A stretch of DNA of 64,000 bases from Petroclostridium sp. X23 (GTDB lineage Bacteria; Bacillota; Clostridia; SK-Y3), in NCBI RefSeq assembly GCF_030013905.1, contig NZ_CP124862.1:4095051-4159050 (forward strand), given 5' to 3'. Positions within the stretch are counted from its first letter, which is position 1; each line of letters starts with the position of its first letter. The translations under genes were made by a program, and so were the position numbers. Under the pieces are notes generated by a model. That model was given only the letters and a program-made list of their open reading frames with translations, searched no databases and was not told where the DNA came from. Positions 1-8,988 of this stretch are shown piece by piece.

Positions 1-813
1 CAGGATACCTAGTGTATTCATCAAGGAAGCTGTTAGGAACCAAACGATAAACCAAGGGAAGATCTTTTTAAAGCTGTAGTTTACCGATTTATCGCTTTGT
101 GCTTGACGCTTCTTGTTTATGGCGATTACTGCTGCGAAGATGAATGCAATTGGAATAATCATGGTAGTTCGGGTTAACTTAACAATGGTAGCATAATCTC
201 CTGCGGCATTACTGAATGCATAACCGGCGGCAACGACTGAGGAAGTATCATTGACTGCGGTACCTGCCCAAAGTCCGAAAGCCTGGTCGGAGAAATCTAA
301 TAAATGTCCCAATGGGGGAAAGATCAATACGGCGATCACATTAAAAAGAAATATGGTTGAGATAGAATAGGCTACCTCCATCTCATCAGCTTCGATAATA
401 GGTGAAATGGCGGCAATCGCTGAACCACCGCATATAGCCGTGCCCATCCCGATAAGGCTGGTAAGCTTTATTGGCACACCCATCAATTTACCCAACGTAT
501 ATGCTGAAATAAAGGCTGCAGATAGTGTGAATATCATTACACTTAATGAATCCAATCCTGTTTCTAGTACTTGTGTGAGGCTTAATCCAGCACCAAGTAA
601 AATGATTGCCCACTGCAGTACTTTTTTGGACGCGAATTTAGTCCCCTCTTGCGTCCACGGAGGTTTGCCCAGAGTATTATTAATAAGCATGCCGATTACA
701 ATGCCGAATACAGCACCACCCACTATCGGAAATGATGACCCCAGCCAGGCTGAGGCGGCGGCAATAGCCAGTACAATAGCTAGTCCGGGTATAGTTTTGC
801 TTATCCAATTCAT
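1..813 (-). CDS. YeiH-family putative sulfate exporter, 3' end outside window
   Basis: The minus strand is open from the ATG at 813 to the window edge (271 codons, no stop). It encodes a very hydrophobic protein with many membrane helices and runs such as FPIVGGAVFGIVIGMLINN near the N-terminus and GTAICGGSAIAAISP in the middle, typical of the YeiH/UPF0324 family (PF03601), usually about 330-350 residues, so roughly 70 are missing. The family is annotated as putative sulfate exporters; the true substrate is unsettled. The start at 813 is chosen over the ATG at 819 because AAGGTG lies about 6 nt upstream of it. It is transcribed divergently from the hemerythrin gene. Confidence 0.85.
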   Translation of the reverse strand, partial: MNWISKTIPGLAIVLAIAAASAWLGSSFPIVGGAVFGIVIGMLINNTLGKPPWTQEGTKFASKKVLQWAIILLGAGLSLTQVLETGLDSLSVMIFTLSAAFISAYTLGKLMGVPIKLTSLIGMGTAICGGSAIAAISPIIEADEMEVAYSISTIFLFNVIAVLIFPPLGHLLDFSDQAFGLWAGTAVNDTSSVVAAGYAFSNAAGDYATIVKLTRTTMIIPIAFIFAAVIAINKKRQAQSDKSVNYSFKKIFPWFIVWFLTASLMNTLGIL

Positions 814-1112
814 ATTCATCACCTTATGCCTAAATATACTGTGTATTTATAATGTATTTTTCCATAGACAAAAATATAATATCACGAAAGATAGTTTGAA
901 TCAAATACAATGAAAAAATGCATAGTAAGGTCTGCAGCTGTTAATGACACACATATTTATTATTTATCACACATGCCAAGCAGTACTATCCGATAATTTA
1001 TCTCTCACAATATATTTTTATTTAAGAAGTTAAATGTTATAATGATATTATTATGAAAGCTTTAATTCGAAAAATTTAACATACAGAAGAGAGTAAAAGG
1101 GAGGTAAAGAGT

Positions 1113-1529
1113 ATGAGTAAGCCTTGGCAATGGAATGAAAGTCTTGAAACAGGGTATGAAGAAATAGACGCTCAACACAGGGAGATGCTTGATAGAGTAA
1201 ACCAATTTATGCAGGCAATTAGTGAAGGAAAGAAAGAAGGAATTGTTTGCGAAACCATTATATTTTTGGAACAATATGTTGTCGAGCATTTTCACGCAGA
1301 GGAAGTCATTCAGAGCAAATACCGTTATCCCGGATATAAAAACCATAAGAAATTACATGAAGAATTCATTAGCAAACTAGAAGAATTGAAAGACACTGTT
1401 GTACAGGGAGGAATCAGTCCGGAAGTTACCTTTGAGATAGGAAGTACACTAAGCCTCTGGCTGGTTGAGCATATTGGTATGCAGGATAAGGCACTGGCGG
1501 ATTATTTAAATAGTGAATCAAATGAGTAG
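1113..1529 (+). CDS. bacteriohemerythrin
   Basis: A 138-residue cytoplasmic protein of the bacteriohemerythrin family (non-heme diiron, reversible O2 binding). The diiron ligand pattern is visible: an early His in the Trp-rich N-terminus context (WQWNESLETGYEEIDAQH, H22 and E/D nearby), HFHAEE around residue 58, HKKLHEEF around residue 77, and HIGMQDKALADY near the C-terminus. Length and spacing fit single-domain hemerythrins of anaerobes, where they buffer or sense oxygen. Ribosome site GGGAGG lies 8-9 nt before the ATG. The neighbour is a peroxiredoxin, so an oxygen/peroxide defence pair is likely, although each could have its own promoter. Confidence 0.93.
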   Translation: MSKPWQWNESLETGYEEIDAQHREMLDRVNQFMQAISEGKKEGIVCETIIFLEQYVVEHFHAEEVIQSKYRYPGYKNHKKLHEEFISKLEELKDTVVQGGISPEVTFEIGSTLSLWLVEHIGMQDKALADYLNSESNE

Positions 1530-1612
1530 TGTGTCATAGTCTATTCTACGAACATTTATATCAAGTGATGAATATAGTATCATAGAATACTACTTCGAAA
1601 GGAGAGATTTTC

Positions 1613-2302
1613 ATGGACGTAGATAGAAGCATGCCTAGAACATGCTTGCCTCAAATCGGCGCAAAGGCCCCTGATTTTGAAGCGATGACCACTTTCGGGC
1701 CGATAAAGCTTTCTGAGTTTTGTGGTAAATGGGTTGTCTTATTCTCGCACCCAGGAGATTTTACCCCGGTCTGCACGACCGAGTTTATCGCTTTTGCAAG
1801 ATGTTTTCCGTATTTCGTGCAGAGAAATGCACAGCTTATTGGCTTGAGTGTGGACAGCAATTACTCTCACCTCGCCTGGGTGTACAACATTTATATGAAT
1901 ACAGGAATAGAGATACCTTTCCCGGTTATTGATGACAGAAGTTTAACGGTATCCAAGCTTTACGGCATGATTTCCACGGCAATGAGTGATGTGACAACGG
2001 TAAGAAGTGTATATATTATTGATCCAAACGGGATTTTAAGAACAATATTATACTATCCTTTAACGACAGGAAGAAATATACCTGAAATACTCAGAATATT
2101 GGATGCATTACAAACAGCAGATGCTGAAAAGGTAGTAACCCCTGCCAACTGGCTGCCGGGTATGCCGGTCATTATTCCACCGCCAAATACATACGAGCAG
2201 TTGAAGAAACGTATAGAATGCCAGAATGGATATCAGTGTATGGATTGGTATTTGTGTTATAAGGATATTAGTCAGTCAATTGAACCTGGTGGTTGCAGAT
2301 AG
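1613..2302 (+). CDS. peroxiredoxin, Prx6 (AhpC/TSA) subfamily
   Basis: A 229-residue thiol peroxidase that reduces H2O2 and organic peroxides. The peroxidatic cysteine sits in the motif HPGDFTPVCTTEF (Cys at about residue 55), with the partner Arg further on (VRSVYIID, around residue 128). The C-terminal arm with PPPNTYEQ marks the Prx6 group. Extra cysteines close to the C-terminus (CQNGYQC and C-Y-K-D) are candidates for a resolving Cys. The ribosome site GAAAGGAGAG lies before the ATG. A rho-independent terminator follows. A decayed second copy of this gene lies at 8989-9123. Confidence 0.95.
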   Translation: MDVDRSMPRTCLPQIGAKAPDFEAMTTFGPIKLSEFCGKWVVLFSHPGDFTPVCTTEFIAFARCFPYFVQRNAQLIGLSVDSNYSHLAWVYNIYMNTGIEIPFPVIDDRSLTVSKLYGMISTAMSDVTTVRSVYIIDPNGILRTILYYPLTTGRNIPEILRILDALQTADAEKVVTPANWLPGMPVIIPPPNTYEQLKKRIECQNGYQCMDWYLCYKDISQSIEPGGCR

Positions 2303-2335
2303 CAGAATAATACTAGATAAATAGTCAACAATCTG

Positions 2336-2367
2336 AAGACTGGAAGGTGTTTTTCGGTCTTTTTTTA
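2336..2367 (+). terminator. rho-independent terminator after peroxiredoxin
   Basis: A hairpin with a 10-pair stem (AAGACTGGAA with TTTTCGGTCTT side, two G-U pairs) and a 6-nt loop is followed by a run of T. It lies 34 bp after the peroxiredoxin stop. Confidence 0.8.
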
Positions 2368-2494
2368 TGTTCATAAATGTAATGAGATATGATAAAATAA
2401 AAATCAAGATGTAAGTTATGGATAAGCAAAGAAATTTGCTAAAGATAAATTTATTTAGTTTTAAAACTATAATAATGTGTGAAGGGGTGTTATG

Positions 2495-3709
2495 ATGAAA
2501 CAAATGTTAAGAATTTTATTAATTTTAACCATGATTTTTATTTTTGTAGGTTGTTCATCTAAGACGGCAAATCAGAAAACCGAAGAAGAAATCAAGGCAG
2601 AACTCAAAGCTGAAATGGAAGCCGAAGCAAAGATGAAAGAAGAGCTAACAGCGGAGACGAAAGCGGAATTAGAGAACAAAGCTAAATCGAAAGAAGAATC
2701 TAAAGAAGATCAGAACAACAATAATGCTTCTGAGAGTAGAAAAAAATTGACAAACGAACAGATTGAAGCAATAGCAAGTGATTTAGCAGCATGTTTTAAT
2801 ATTTTTAATGAGGATCAAATACTTTCAATAGGTTCAGAAGAAGCTGAGGATTTTGGACGTTTCTTAGTATTTATGTATGGTCAGCAATATATTGTTGATC
2901 ACTATATTCCTAATCTGGGTAGTCTTGTTCCACCCGAAAAAATGGTGGTGAAAGAAGGGGAAACAATGTACGGGCCGGGCAAGATAGCTAATGGAGAATA
3001 TGTAGAAGCTATTAGTGAAGCTATCTTTGGTGTGGATATTAGTTCTAAAGAGGAAGCTATCTGGACTCCATGTGACCCAGCTTTTCCTGAAAGCAAACTA
3101 AAAGAAGTTAAAGAAGAAAACGGAAAATATATTGCAACTCTTAACATGCTTGATGAGGTTGAACAGCCATTTTTAACTATGGAGGTTCATTTATTCCTAA
3201 CAAGTGAAGGATATACAAGGATTGAATATGTGTCAGCAAAAGAGATTCATGCTAATGTGTCTAAGCCTAAAACGGAGTTCACAAACAAGAAAAATTATCC
3301 TACGCCCGAAACAGTTAACGGAGAAGCTATAAACTACGGAGATTATTATACTGTAATAATTCCAATGTATCAGGGAATTTATAGTGAGGTAGAAGAACCA
3401 CCGCTTCCTTTCGAATTTAAGGAATATACACTAGGTGAAGGAAAAAACTTGCTGCACTTTGCAGTATTCGGAGAACTTAACTTAGGAGGTTTTACTGTTG
3501 TAAAACACATGGAAGATGAAGGTGAATTTTATCATATTGGAGAAACTATAAAAGACAGTATGGTTAATATTTATTGTGACTTGCCAACAGATTTTTCTAG
3601 AGTTAGAGTTACAGGCAGCGTAACCCTTAACGAGGAAAACTATGATGTAGAATTTGTCCTTGACGATATGCGTGAGATTTCAGATTATAAAATTCTAAAA
3701 TATAAGTAG
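2495..3709 (+). CDS. predicted lipoprotein with charged coiled-coil segment
   Basis: A secreted, lipid-anchored protein of about 404 residues, function unknown. The N-terminus has a short basic stretch, a hydrophobic core and the lipobox FVGC at about residue 20. Residues about 28-75 form a low-complexity Glu/Lys/Ala coiled coil (repeats of AELKAEMEAEAK type), followed by a globular region of some 320 residues that I do not recognise. Two ATGs are adjacent (2492 and 2495); the second has better spacing from AAGGGG. It stands alone, downstream of the peroxiredoxin terminator. The surface location is well supported; any role (for example envelope stress) would be a guess. Confidence 0.75.
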   Translation: MKQMLRILLILTMIFIFVGCSSKTANQKTEEEIKAELKAEMEAEAKMKEELTAETKAELENKAKSKEESKEDQNNNNASESRKKLTNEQIEAIASDLAACFNIFNEDQILSIGSEEAEDFGRFLVFMYGQQYIVDHYIPNLGSLVPPEKMVVKEGETMYGPGKIANGEYVEAISEAIFGVDISSKEEAIWTPCDPAFPESKLKEVKEENGKYIATLNMLDEVEQPFLTMEVHLFLTSEGYTRIEYVSAKEIHANVSKPKTEFTNKKNYPTPETVNGEAINYGDYYTVIIPMYQGIYSEVEEPPLPFEFKEYTLGEGKNLLHFAVFGELNLGGFTVVKHMEDEGEFYHIGETIKDSMVNIYCDLPTDFSRVRVTGSVTLNEENYDVEFVLDDMREISDYKILKYK

Positions 3710-3914
3710 ACAAATTAGTATAAGTAGAAGAATGCCAAAGTTGATAGGAAAGATGTGGACGCCATCTATGAGTTCGTTAAGCAGGATGTCAAGAGTCTAT
3801 CAAGGAGATAGTAAACGACTTTATTACTTTAGCTATGTACTGTAATTTATCATATAATAATATTAGGTAGAAGGATATAATGTTAGTATAAAAACACAAA
3901 GGAGATGAATTTTA
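3710..3914. other. intergenic, possible gene remnant
   Basis: No complete gene. Positions 3728-3811 (+) read as 27 open codons ending in TAG (KNAKVDRKDVDAIYEFVKQD...), compositionally protein-like but without a start or ribosome site, so it may be the tail of a lost gene. The rest is AT-rich and probably carries the promoter of the next gene. Confidence 0.3.
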
Positions 3915-4160
3915 GTGACTTGGAAAGAAGTTAGGAAAAGTTATCCAAATCAGTTCATTAAATTTGAAATAATCGAGTCGCATATTGAGGACAATAAAGA
4001 AATTGTAGATGAAGTAGCAGTTATTAAGGCGATAGCGGATGATAAAGAAGCTATGCGTGAGTTTATTAATCGGAAAGAAGGTCAGTTTGTATATAGCACT
4101 AAAAATGAGAGTGTAGTTATCGAATTAATAAAACATGTGGGAATACGAAGGAGTGTATAA
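3915..4160 (+). CDS. small hypothetical protein, paired with aspartyl protease gene
   Basis: An 81-residue charged, soluble protein with a GTG start behind AAAGGAGATGAA. I do not recognise a domain. Its stop codon is only 2 nt from the ATG of the next gene, a retropepsin-like aspartyl protease that is interrupted by an amber codon, so the two were probably translated as a unit. Such small partner genes next to aspartyl-protease-like genes are frequent in Clostridia, but the function of the pair is unknown to me. Confidence 0.65.
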   Translation: MTWKEVRKSYPNQFIKFEIIESHIEDNKEIVDEVAVIKAIADDKEAMREFINRKEGQFVYSTKNESVVIELIKHVGIRRSV

Positions 4161-4162
4161 TA

Positions 4163-4579
4163 ATGCAAAAGCTTGAGTATAAAAAAGGCTTATTATACAC
4201 TTCTATTAGTTTAATGCATGAGGATAAACGTGTTTAGGTCGAAGATGTAATTATAGATACAGGAGCGTTTCATACAATTATTCTTGCAGATTATCTTGCT
4301 GAGCTAGATGTCGGCTTTTCTGATGATGATAAACTAGTAAAGGCCTGTGGGTATGGAGGAATTGAGTATAGCTCGGTTCGTAAGAGAATTAATAGGATAG
4401 AAATGGGAGATATATTTCTAGAAAATATTAAACTAGATTTTGGTGTAATTGATCCCAAGGAAAGAGTTAATGAATTAGTTGGATTAGATTTTTTAAAACA
4501 AGCAGGACTTGTAATTGATTTTGTAGAATTAAATATCTATAGTTTTGCAGAAAACTCTTGGGTAAATGTGTTACCATAA
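4163..4579 (+). pseudogene. retropepsin-like aspartyl protease, interrupted by in-frame TAG
   Basis: Reading from ATG 4163, the frame gives 24 codons (MQKLEYKKGLLYTSISL...), a TAG at 4235-4237, and then a further 113 open codons to TAA at 4577. The downstream part has the active-site motif IIDTGAFHT (Asp-Thr-Gly) and later GLDFLKQAGLVIDF, typical of single-domain bacterial retropepsin-like proteases of about 135 residues. Apart from the amber codon the gene is intact, and no good start lies after the TAG. It is either a recent pseudogene, a sequencing error or a readthrough case. Its stop codon abuts the left end of the disrupted transposase region. Confidence 0.7.
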
Positions 4580-5052
4580 AAACCCACTGTGCATTATGCA
4601 ACGAAGTCCACGATAGCATCTTTATCCAAGACAATTTCATGCTGTTCCGCTTCTGGTGCGGAATCAGCGAATACAAGTTTTCCCAAGGCATACTTTCTCA
4701 AACAATACCGTAGCTTGGAAAAACTTAACTCTGATACCCAAGGGGTATCCCCTGTATCGGAAGTAATATTTAACCATTTGCACTTGCCATACTTTATAAG
4801 TACAATTTTACCAATATTATAGGCGATACCAACAGTGTGTAAAAATCGTAATACAGGTAATAAGCTGTGGTGTTGGTATTCTCCAAAACCGAGATACTGC
4901 TTAACATCGCGTATTGCCAATTCTATTGAAAAACGGGAACCGTATATTTCAATAATCTGGGCAGCAGTGAGGGTTGTATCTGTACTGATTAATGCCATTA
5001 GCTTACCTTTATTAGTATGGAGCACTACCGTACGAACCTTTTTGGATAACTT

Positions 5053-5060
5053 GAGCATGC
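5053..5060. repeat. 8-bp target site duplication, left copy (IS66)
   Basis: GAGCATGC immediately outside the left IS66 end; the identical octamer lies at the other end (7886-7893). Eight bp is the known duplication length of IS66-family elements. Confidence 0.92.
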
Positions 5061-5121
5061 GTAAACGCTCCATTCTCGGTACCTTGACAAATGTTAGACC
5101 ATTATTCATAGCCATTTGATT

Positions 5122-6753
5122 TTATTGTTCTGACTTTTTGATGTTTTTCGGAAGCTTATCTGACCATGGAAGCAGATCATTCAAAAATGATTTATCTGTA
5201 TCTTCCATATGTTTTGGAATCTCTGTTAACAGATATTCAAAATATTCATAAGGCTTTAAGTTATTCGCCTTTGCAGTTTCAGCAATACTATAGATGATAG
5301 CAGAACTGGTTGCTCCTCTTATCGTATCGATAACTTGCCAATTCTTTTTTCCTATACAGAAGCCACGAATGGCTCGTTCACTTGCATTGTTATCCATTGG
5401 AACATCACCATCAGTTAAAAATACTTTAAGATAGCGTTCCTGATTTATTAAGTAATTGAATCCTTCGCGAAGTTTTCCTTTTCCCGGGACTTCACATTCA
5501 TGCTGTTTGATGTACACAAATAGAGCATCCACCATGGGCTTAATTATAACCTGGCGTTGCTTAAGTCGTTCCTCAGAAGTAAGGTCCTTTAACTTGCCTT
5601 CTTCACGATATATGGCCTGGATCTGTTTCATGAGCAGATATGCCATGGATTCTTTCCTTGCAGGCTCCGAAATCACTTTCTGTGCTTCATCAAGACGCCG
5701 TCTTGCGTGAACCCAGCACCCAGCAATCGTCAGATCCTCAAGTTGTTTTTCTACAGTGTGGTAGACCTGATATCCATCTGTTACGCAGATACCAGAATAA
5801 TCCTTTAGGAATGTCCTTGGATGTGATGCATTCCTCGTTTTCTGGTATTCATACAACACGATCTGCCTGGCTCTATACATGAAACCTGAACGGTATACCC
5901 ACATGTAGCTCTTACTTCCTGCCGGTCGACCGTCACGATTAACGAGAACCGGAGTTTCATCTGCCTGGATGACATGATAATCATAGAGTAGCTTGTGAAG
6001 ATGATCATACATGATTCCAAGGTATTCTTCTCCAAGACGGATCATCCAGTTCGCCATATTCTGACGGGTAATTGCCAGTCCATAACGTTCAAACTCTTTT
6101 TCCAAACGATAAAGAGGAACTGCATTCACATACTTGCCATTCATGATAGCTGCCCCAAGTGAAGGAGATACCGGACTACCATGAAGCAGTCCCTTCGGAT
6201 ACGCTGCTTTTACCATATGCTCATCTGATTTGCTTGCATAGACTCCAATATGGTGCTCATCGACTTCTACCTTTGCAGGGACAAACTTATACCGTTTGGT
6301 AATCACATCCGGAAGCTGTTTCCAGCCTTTTTCACCGAATTCAGCAGTCAATTCTTCCTCTGTCATGTAATGATTGATTCTGTTCGTTGGAAGACCTGCT
6401 AAATCTTTTTCTTTCTTTCCGGACTGCTTTGTCTTCTTTGAGGGGCTTTGTTCTAGCTCCTCAGGTTCCGGCACATCCAGATCACAGACTGCCTCTGCTT
6501 CGTTAAAGAATACGATGGTCCCATCGACTTCCATAAAGCGGATCTGAGCAACATCCTCCATCTTCTCGGTGGATCTGCCAAAACGATGGTTGGTAGCAAG
6601 AACTAGCTGTTCCATCATGAGCTGCATCTTCTCATTAAGAGCGTGCGTCTCCTGAGTAAGCGCATCCATTTGTTCTTGCAGACCAAGAAACATCGAGACA
6701 AGGAGCGACTTGTCCATTGTATTCAATTGTTCTTCTGTATATTTAAATGCCAT
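5122..6753 (-). CDS. tnpC: IS66 transposase TnpC
   Basis: A 543-residue DDE transposase of the IS66 family. Seen in order: an N-terminal Leu-rich coiled coil (residues about 8-60), a charged linker with a KKTKQSGKKEKD stretch, a zinc-finger-like/HTH region (TEEELTAEFGEKGWKQL...), the catalytic core with DETPVLVNRDG (first Asp) and CVTDGYQVY (second Asp), and the C-terminal DNNASERAIRGFCIGKKNW (catalytic Glu region) with the IS66 C-terminal motif. The start at 6753 is supported by AGGAG 9 nt upstream; a TTG six bases earlier is poorer. Translated from its own start, not coupled to tnpB. Confidence 0.95.
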   Translation of the reverse strand: MAFKYTEEQLNTMDKSLLVSMFLGLQEQMDALTQETHALNEKMQLMMEQLVLATNHRFGRSTEKMEDVAQIRFMEVDGTIVFFNEAEAVCDLDVPEPEELEQSPSKKTKQSGKKEKDLAGLPTNRINHYMTEEELTAEFGEKGWKQLPDVITKRYKFVPAKVEVDEHHIGVYASKSDEHMVKAAYPKGLLHGSPVSPSLGAAIMNGKYVNAVPLYRLEKEFERYGLAITRQNMANWMIRLGEEYLGIMYDHLHKLLYDYHVIQADETPVLVNRDGRPAGSKSYMWVYRSGFMYRARQIVLYEYQKTRNASHPRTFLKDYSGICVTDGYQVYHTVEKQLEDLTIAGCWVHARRRLDEAQKVISEPARKESMAYLLMKQIQAIYREEGKLKDLTSEERLKQRQVIIKPMVDALFVYIKQHECEVPGKGKLREGFNYLINQERYLKVFLTDGDVPMDNNASERAIRGFCIGKKNWQVIDTIRGATSSAIIYSIAETAKANNLKPYEYFEYLLTEIPKHMEDTDKSFLNDLLPWSDKLPKNIKKSEQ

Positions 6754-6781
6754 AATCAAGAACTCCTTTTATTGGACTTAA

Positions 6782-6900
6782 TTATAGCAGATACAGCGTA
6801 ATTACGCTAATCTGTGTTCGTTAGCCTTCCGTCATTTTGACGGTGGATAACCTTTCTAAAAGGTCAAAAATCTTTGACATCTTAGAATGGTTATCCACAC
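6782..6900 (-). other. three consecutive hairpins in the tnpB-tnpC interval of IS66
   Basis: Going along the plus strand: the palindrome AGCGTAATTACGCT (6795-6808) flanked by CAGAT/ATCTG; CCGTCA-ttt-TGACGG (6829-6843); and a 56-nt symmetrical hairpin 6843-6898 whose arms pair as GTGGATAACC/GGTTATCCAC, TTCTAA/TTAGAA and GTCAAA/TTTGAC with small symmetric internal loops. This is the untranslated leader of tnpC on the minus strand. It could end transcripts, delay tnpC expression or be a host-factor site. Confidence 0.7.
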
Positions 6901-7026
6901 AAACCGATAATTCTTATATAATTGGCCTTAACAATTCACGGTCAGAATTGCAGTGTGTGGATAATAGAAAAGTATTTTCAGATTTCAGCTTTTCAAGAAT
7001 TTTAAATTCTACGAAATGCACAAAAA

Positions 7027-7389
7027 CTACATAGCCTTTGGTGGATCCTTTAATTCTGTAATCGGACGTTTTGCAACAATCTCTAGCCCTTGCATTAACA
7101 TTCGGTACTGTTCCTCTGATATTTCAATCGCCTCATCTGCAGATCTTGGCCAACTAAAGGCACCTGTATTAAGTCTCTTATACAGCAGCAAAAAGCCATC
7201 ACCTTCCCATAAGACCGCTTTGATACGGTCACACCGTCTTCCACAGAATAAGAATAACGTGTTTGTGTCATAAGGATCGAGATGAAATTGAAAGCGAATG
7301 ATGGCGGCTAATCCCTCAATACCCCTGCGGAGATCGGTATACCCTGTTGCCAGATAAATTTTCTTGAATCCGTTTCCATCATTTAACAT
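7027..7389 (-). CDS. tnpB: IS66 accessory protein TnpB
   Basis: A 120-residue protein of the IS66 Orf2 family, needed for transposition of IS66 elements though its biochemical role is unclear. The diagnostic sequence is KIYLATGYTDLRRGIEGLAAI, then LFLFCGRRCDRIKAVLWEGDGF and WPRSADEAIEI. The ATG at 7389 overlaps the end of tnpA by 11 bp, the usual translational coupling in this family. A longer open frame extends upstream but would run through tnpA in another frame and is not real. Confidence 0.95.
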   Translation of the reverse strand: MLNDGNGFKKIYLATGYTDLRRGIEGLAAIIRFQFHLDPYDTNTLFLFCGRRCDRIKAVLWEGDGFLLLYKRLNTGAFSWPRSADEAIEISEEQYRMLMQGLEIVAKRPITELKDPPKAM

Positions 7390-7765
7390 GAGCGATAGCT
7401 CCGATAAGAGTACTAATAAACTCAGTTGATGCAGTAGAAAGTAATTCAATCGATATATCATTTGTTCCATGTAGTATTGCAACAGTGTCAGATGCCAGCG
7501 TTTTTTCGCTTGGGCATGAATGTACAGGTTTTGAGTTTGTTGGTACAGGCAATTCCACAAAGTGCGACTCATTATTCTGAGCATGGGCTAAACACGCCTC
7601 GCGCACACGTCGTAGCCTAAAATAGTATGCTGCTTTTGTTATACCATTCTGTTCGCACCAGGTATCAACTTTCATTCCAGCCGGTCGAGCCTGACAATCT
7701 TTAATTTGCTCCGACCATTTTTGTATACGAATCTGCTCTGCCACTAAACTTGTTTGAGTCTTCAT
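7379..7765 (-). CDS. tnpA: IS66 accessory protein TnpA
   Basis: A 128-residue IS66 Orf1-type protein with the family pattern RIQKWSEQIKDCQARPAGMKVDTWCEQNGITKAAYYFRLRRVRE, a helix-turn-helix-like DNA-binding region near the N-terminus (residues about 14-60). It is the first gene of the element. The ribosome site GGGAAGGAGAAC lies before the ATG at 7765. It ends inside the start of tnpB. Confidence 0.93.
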   Translation of the reverse strand: MKTQTSLVAEQIRIQKWSEQIKDCQARPAGMKVDTWCEQNGITKAAYYFRLRRVREACLAHAQNNESHFVELPVPTNSKPVHSCPSEKTLASDTVAILHGTNDISIELLSTASTEFISTLIGAIAHVK

Positions 7766-7885
7766 ATGTTCTCCTTCCCTAGAGTCAAAAAAGTTTAGTA
7801 CTAAACTTTTTTGACTGAATAGTTCATGAGAGCATTATCTCAAATATAATACTTAAAGAAAAGGTACTTACTATGAAGCGTTTAC

Positions 7886-7893
7886 GAGCATGC
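7886..7893. repeat. 8-bp target site duplication, right copy (IS66)
   Basis: GAGCATGC directly after the right end of the IS66 element, identical to 5053-5060. Confidence 0.92.
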
Positions 7894-8773
7894 AAACATC
7901 GGCTACAGCAATTTCTATAGTTTGAATTTTGCCGTAAAGCTGTACAGTAACAATTTCATGTTCGGTAAGATTCCAAAGTTCACGAACTTTAATTTGTTTG
8001 CCATATTTGGGCTTACGACCCCTTTTTTTCTGCGATTGCGGTTCAGGGTCTAAACGTGCTACAGCATCAGCTCTTAATTTAGTAACAACATCAATGCCTT
8101 GGTCAAGCAATGGCTGAATAAAAGGTTTGTTTGCAAAGTATGCATCTTCTACGGTACGTAGTTTATGACCGCTTTGTAATACCCATTGATTTAACTGGAG
8201 TATTTGAGCATGTGCAACATCCCAGATTTTTAATGGTTCTGCTTGGCCTGATTGATTACATTTCCATTGGCTCTTTGCAAGCTTTCCTGTAACGAGTTTA
8301 AAGGAAATAAGGAAGCTAATATATTGGTTTTTGAAAAAGCCTGTAATACCAAGTACTCCCCAGTGATGTCCTATAATATATTCACCAGCATCAGCATTAC
8401 CGCTGTGGTTATCCCATTTTTGAATGCCGATTACTTTCTTAGAATCTTTTGCATTCAAAGTAGTATCAAAGCAGGCTTGAATCTTACCATGTACCATGAG
8501 TTCATTTGGGAACAAGTTCAGAAGCAGCAAAAACATTTTTCTTATAACTTCTGTATAATCCCATTTATACTCCGTAAAGAACCTACACCAACTAGATACG
8601 TCTTTACGAAAGAAAAAGCAATGCCGATACAGCTTTCTGGTAGTTTTCTTGCCTGGAACCACAAGTAGGCACCATATATAGCAAATAAAATAATTATAAG
8701 TTTTTATGCATTTAAAGCATTCTTTTGGAAATAATAGTAACTGGATTATTTCCATAGGAATGTAGATAGTCAT

Positions 8774-8988
8774 TGCAGAATCGCTCCTTTTTAAGGGATT
8801 GGGCCGGTGCCCTGCAATATCTATATTCCTATTTTATTGTGCTTTTATGCTGGTAATTGATGCATGTAATTTAAAAAGTGCAAAACTATAGTTAAATATA
8901 TATAAGAAGGCTACCTTATAGCATGCAATTTTTATTATTATGTTCTAGTTTACTGTTGATAAAAGTTAGTACATAGCATACGGGCGTA
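8774..8988. other. intergenic, likely right flank of the old DDE element
   Basis: Contains the ribosome site and probably the promoter of the split transposase (minus strand). I see no gene. The right terminal repeat of the host element should be here but I could not fix it. Confidence 0.3.

Larger units (their letters stand above)
5061..7885 (-). mobile_element. complete IS66-family insertion sequence (tnpA-tnpB-tnpC), 2825 bp
   Basis: Both ends begin with GTAAACGCT[C/T]CAT when read inward (left GTAAACGCTCCATTC at 5061; right, on the minus strand, GTAAACGCTTCAT from 7885), and the element is bounded by identical 8-bp duplications. Inside are the three IS66 genes in the normal order on the minus strand: tnpA, tnpB and tnpC. 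All are full-length and open, so the element looks potentially active and recently inserted. Unusually, tnpB and tnpC are separated by about 270 bp that holds several strong hairpins. Confidence 0.95.
4594..8773 (-). pseudogene. DDE transposase gene (IS4-like) split by IS66 insertion
   Basis: The N-terminal part is 8773-7886 (ATG 8773, ribosome site AAAGGAG) and the C-terminal part 5052-4594. Joining them across the 8-bp duplication restores one frame (VADVCML + KLSKKVRTVVL) of about 448 codons. DDE residues: FDTT in the first part, the VEDAYFANKPF motif, and the Glu in YGSRFSIELAIRD in the second. This matches IS4-superfamily (IS701-like) transposases, family assignment tentative. Possible terminal repeats of the host element (CATAAAA-type at about 4575 and 8847 inverted) are weak. 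The gene is inactive as it stands but would be repaired by precise loss of the IS66 element. Confidence 0.88.

Noticed and set aside
407..913. 168-codon open frame on the plus strand
   Set aside because: Antisense shadow of the YeiH-family gene, which has clear membrane-protein character on the minus strand and runs off the window.
3728..3811. Short gene
   Set aside because: 27 open codons without a start or ribosome site; recorded only as a possible remnant.
6837..7034. Small plus-strand frame between tnpC and tnpB
   Set aside because: It runs through the hairpins on the opposite strand to the IS66 genes, with no ribosome site and no protein-like pattern.
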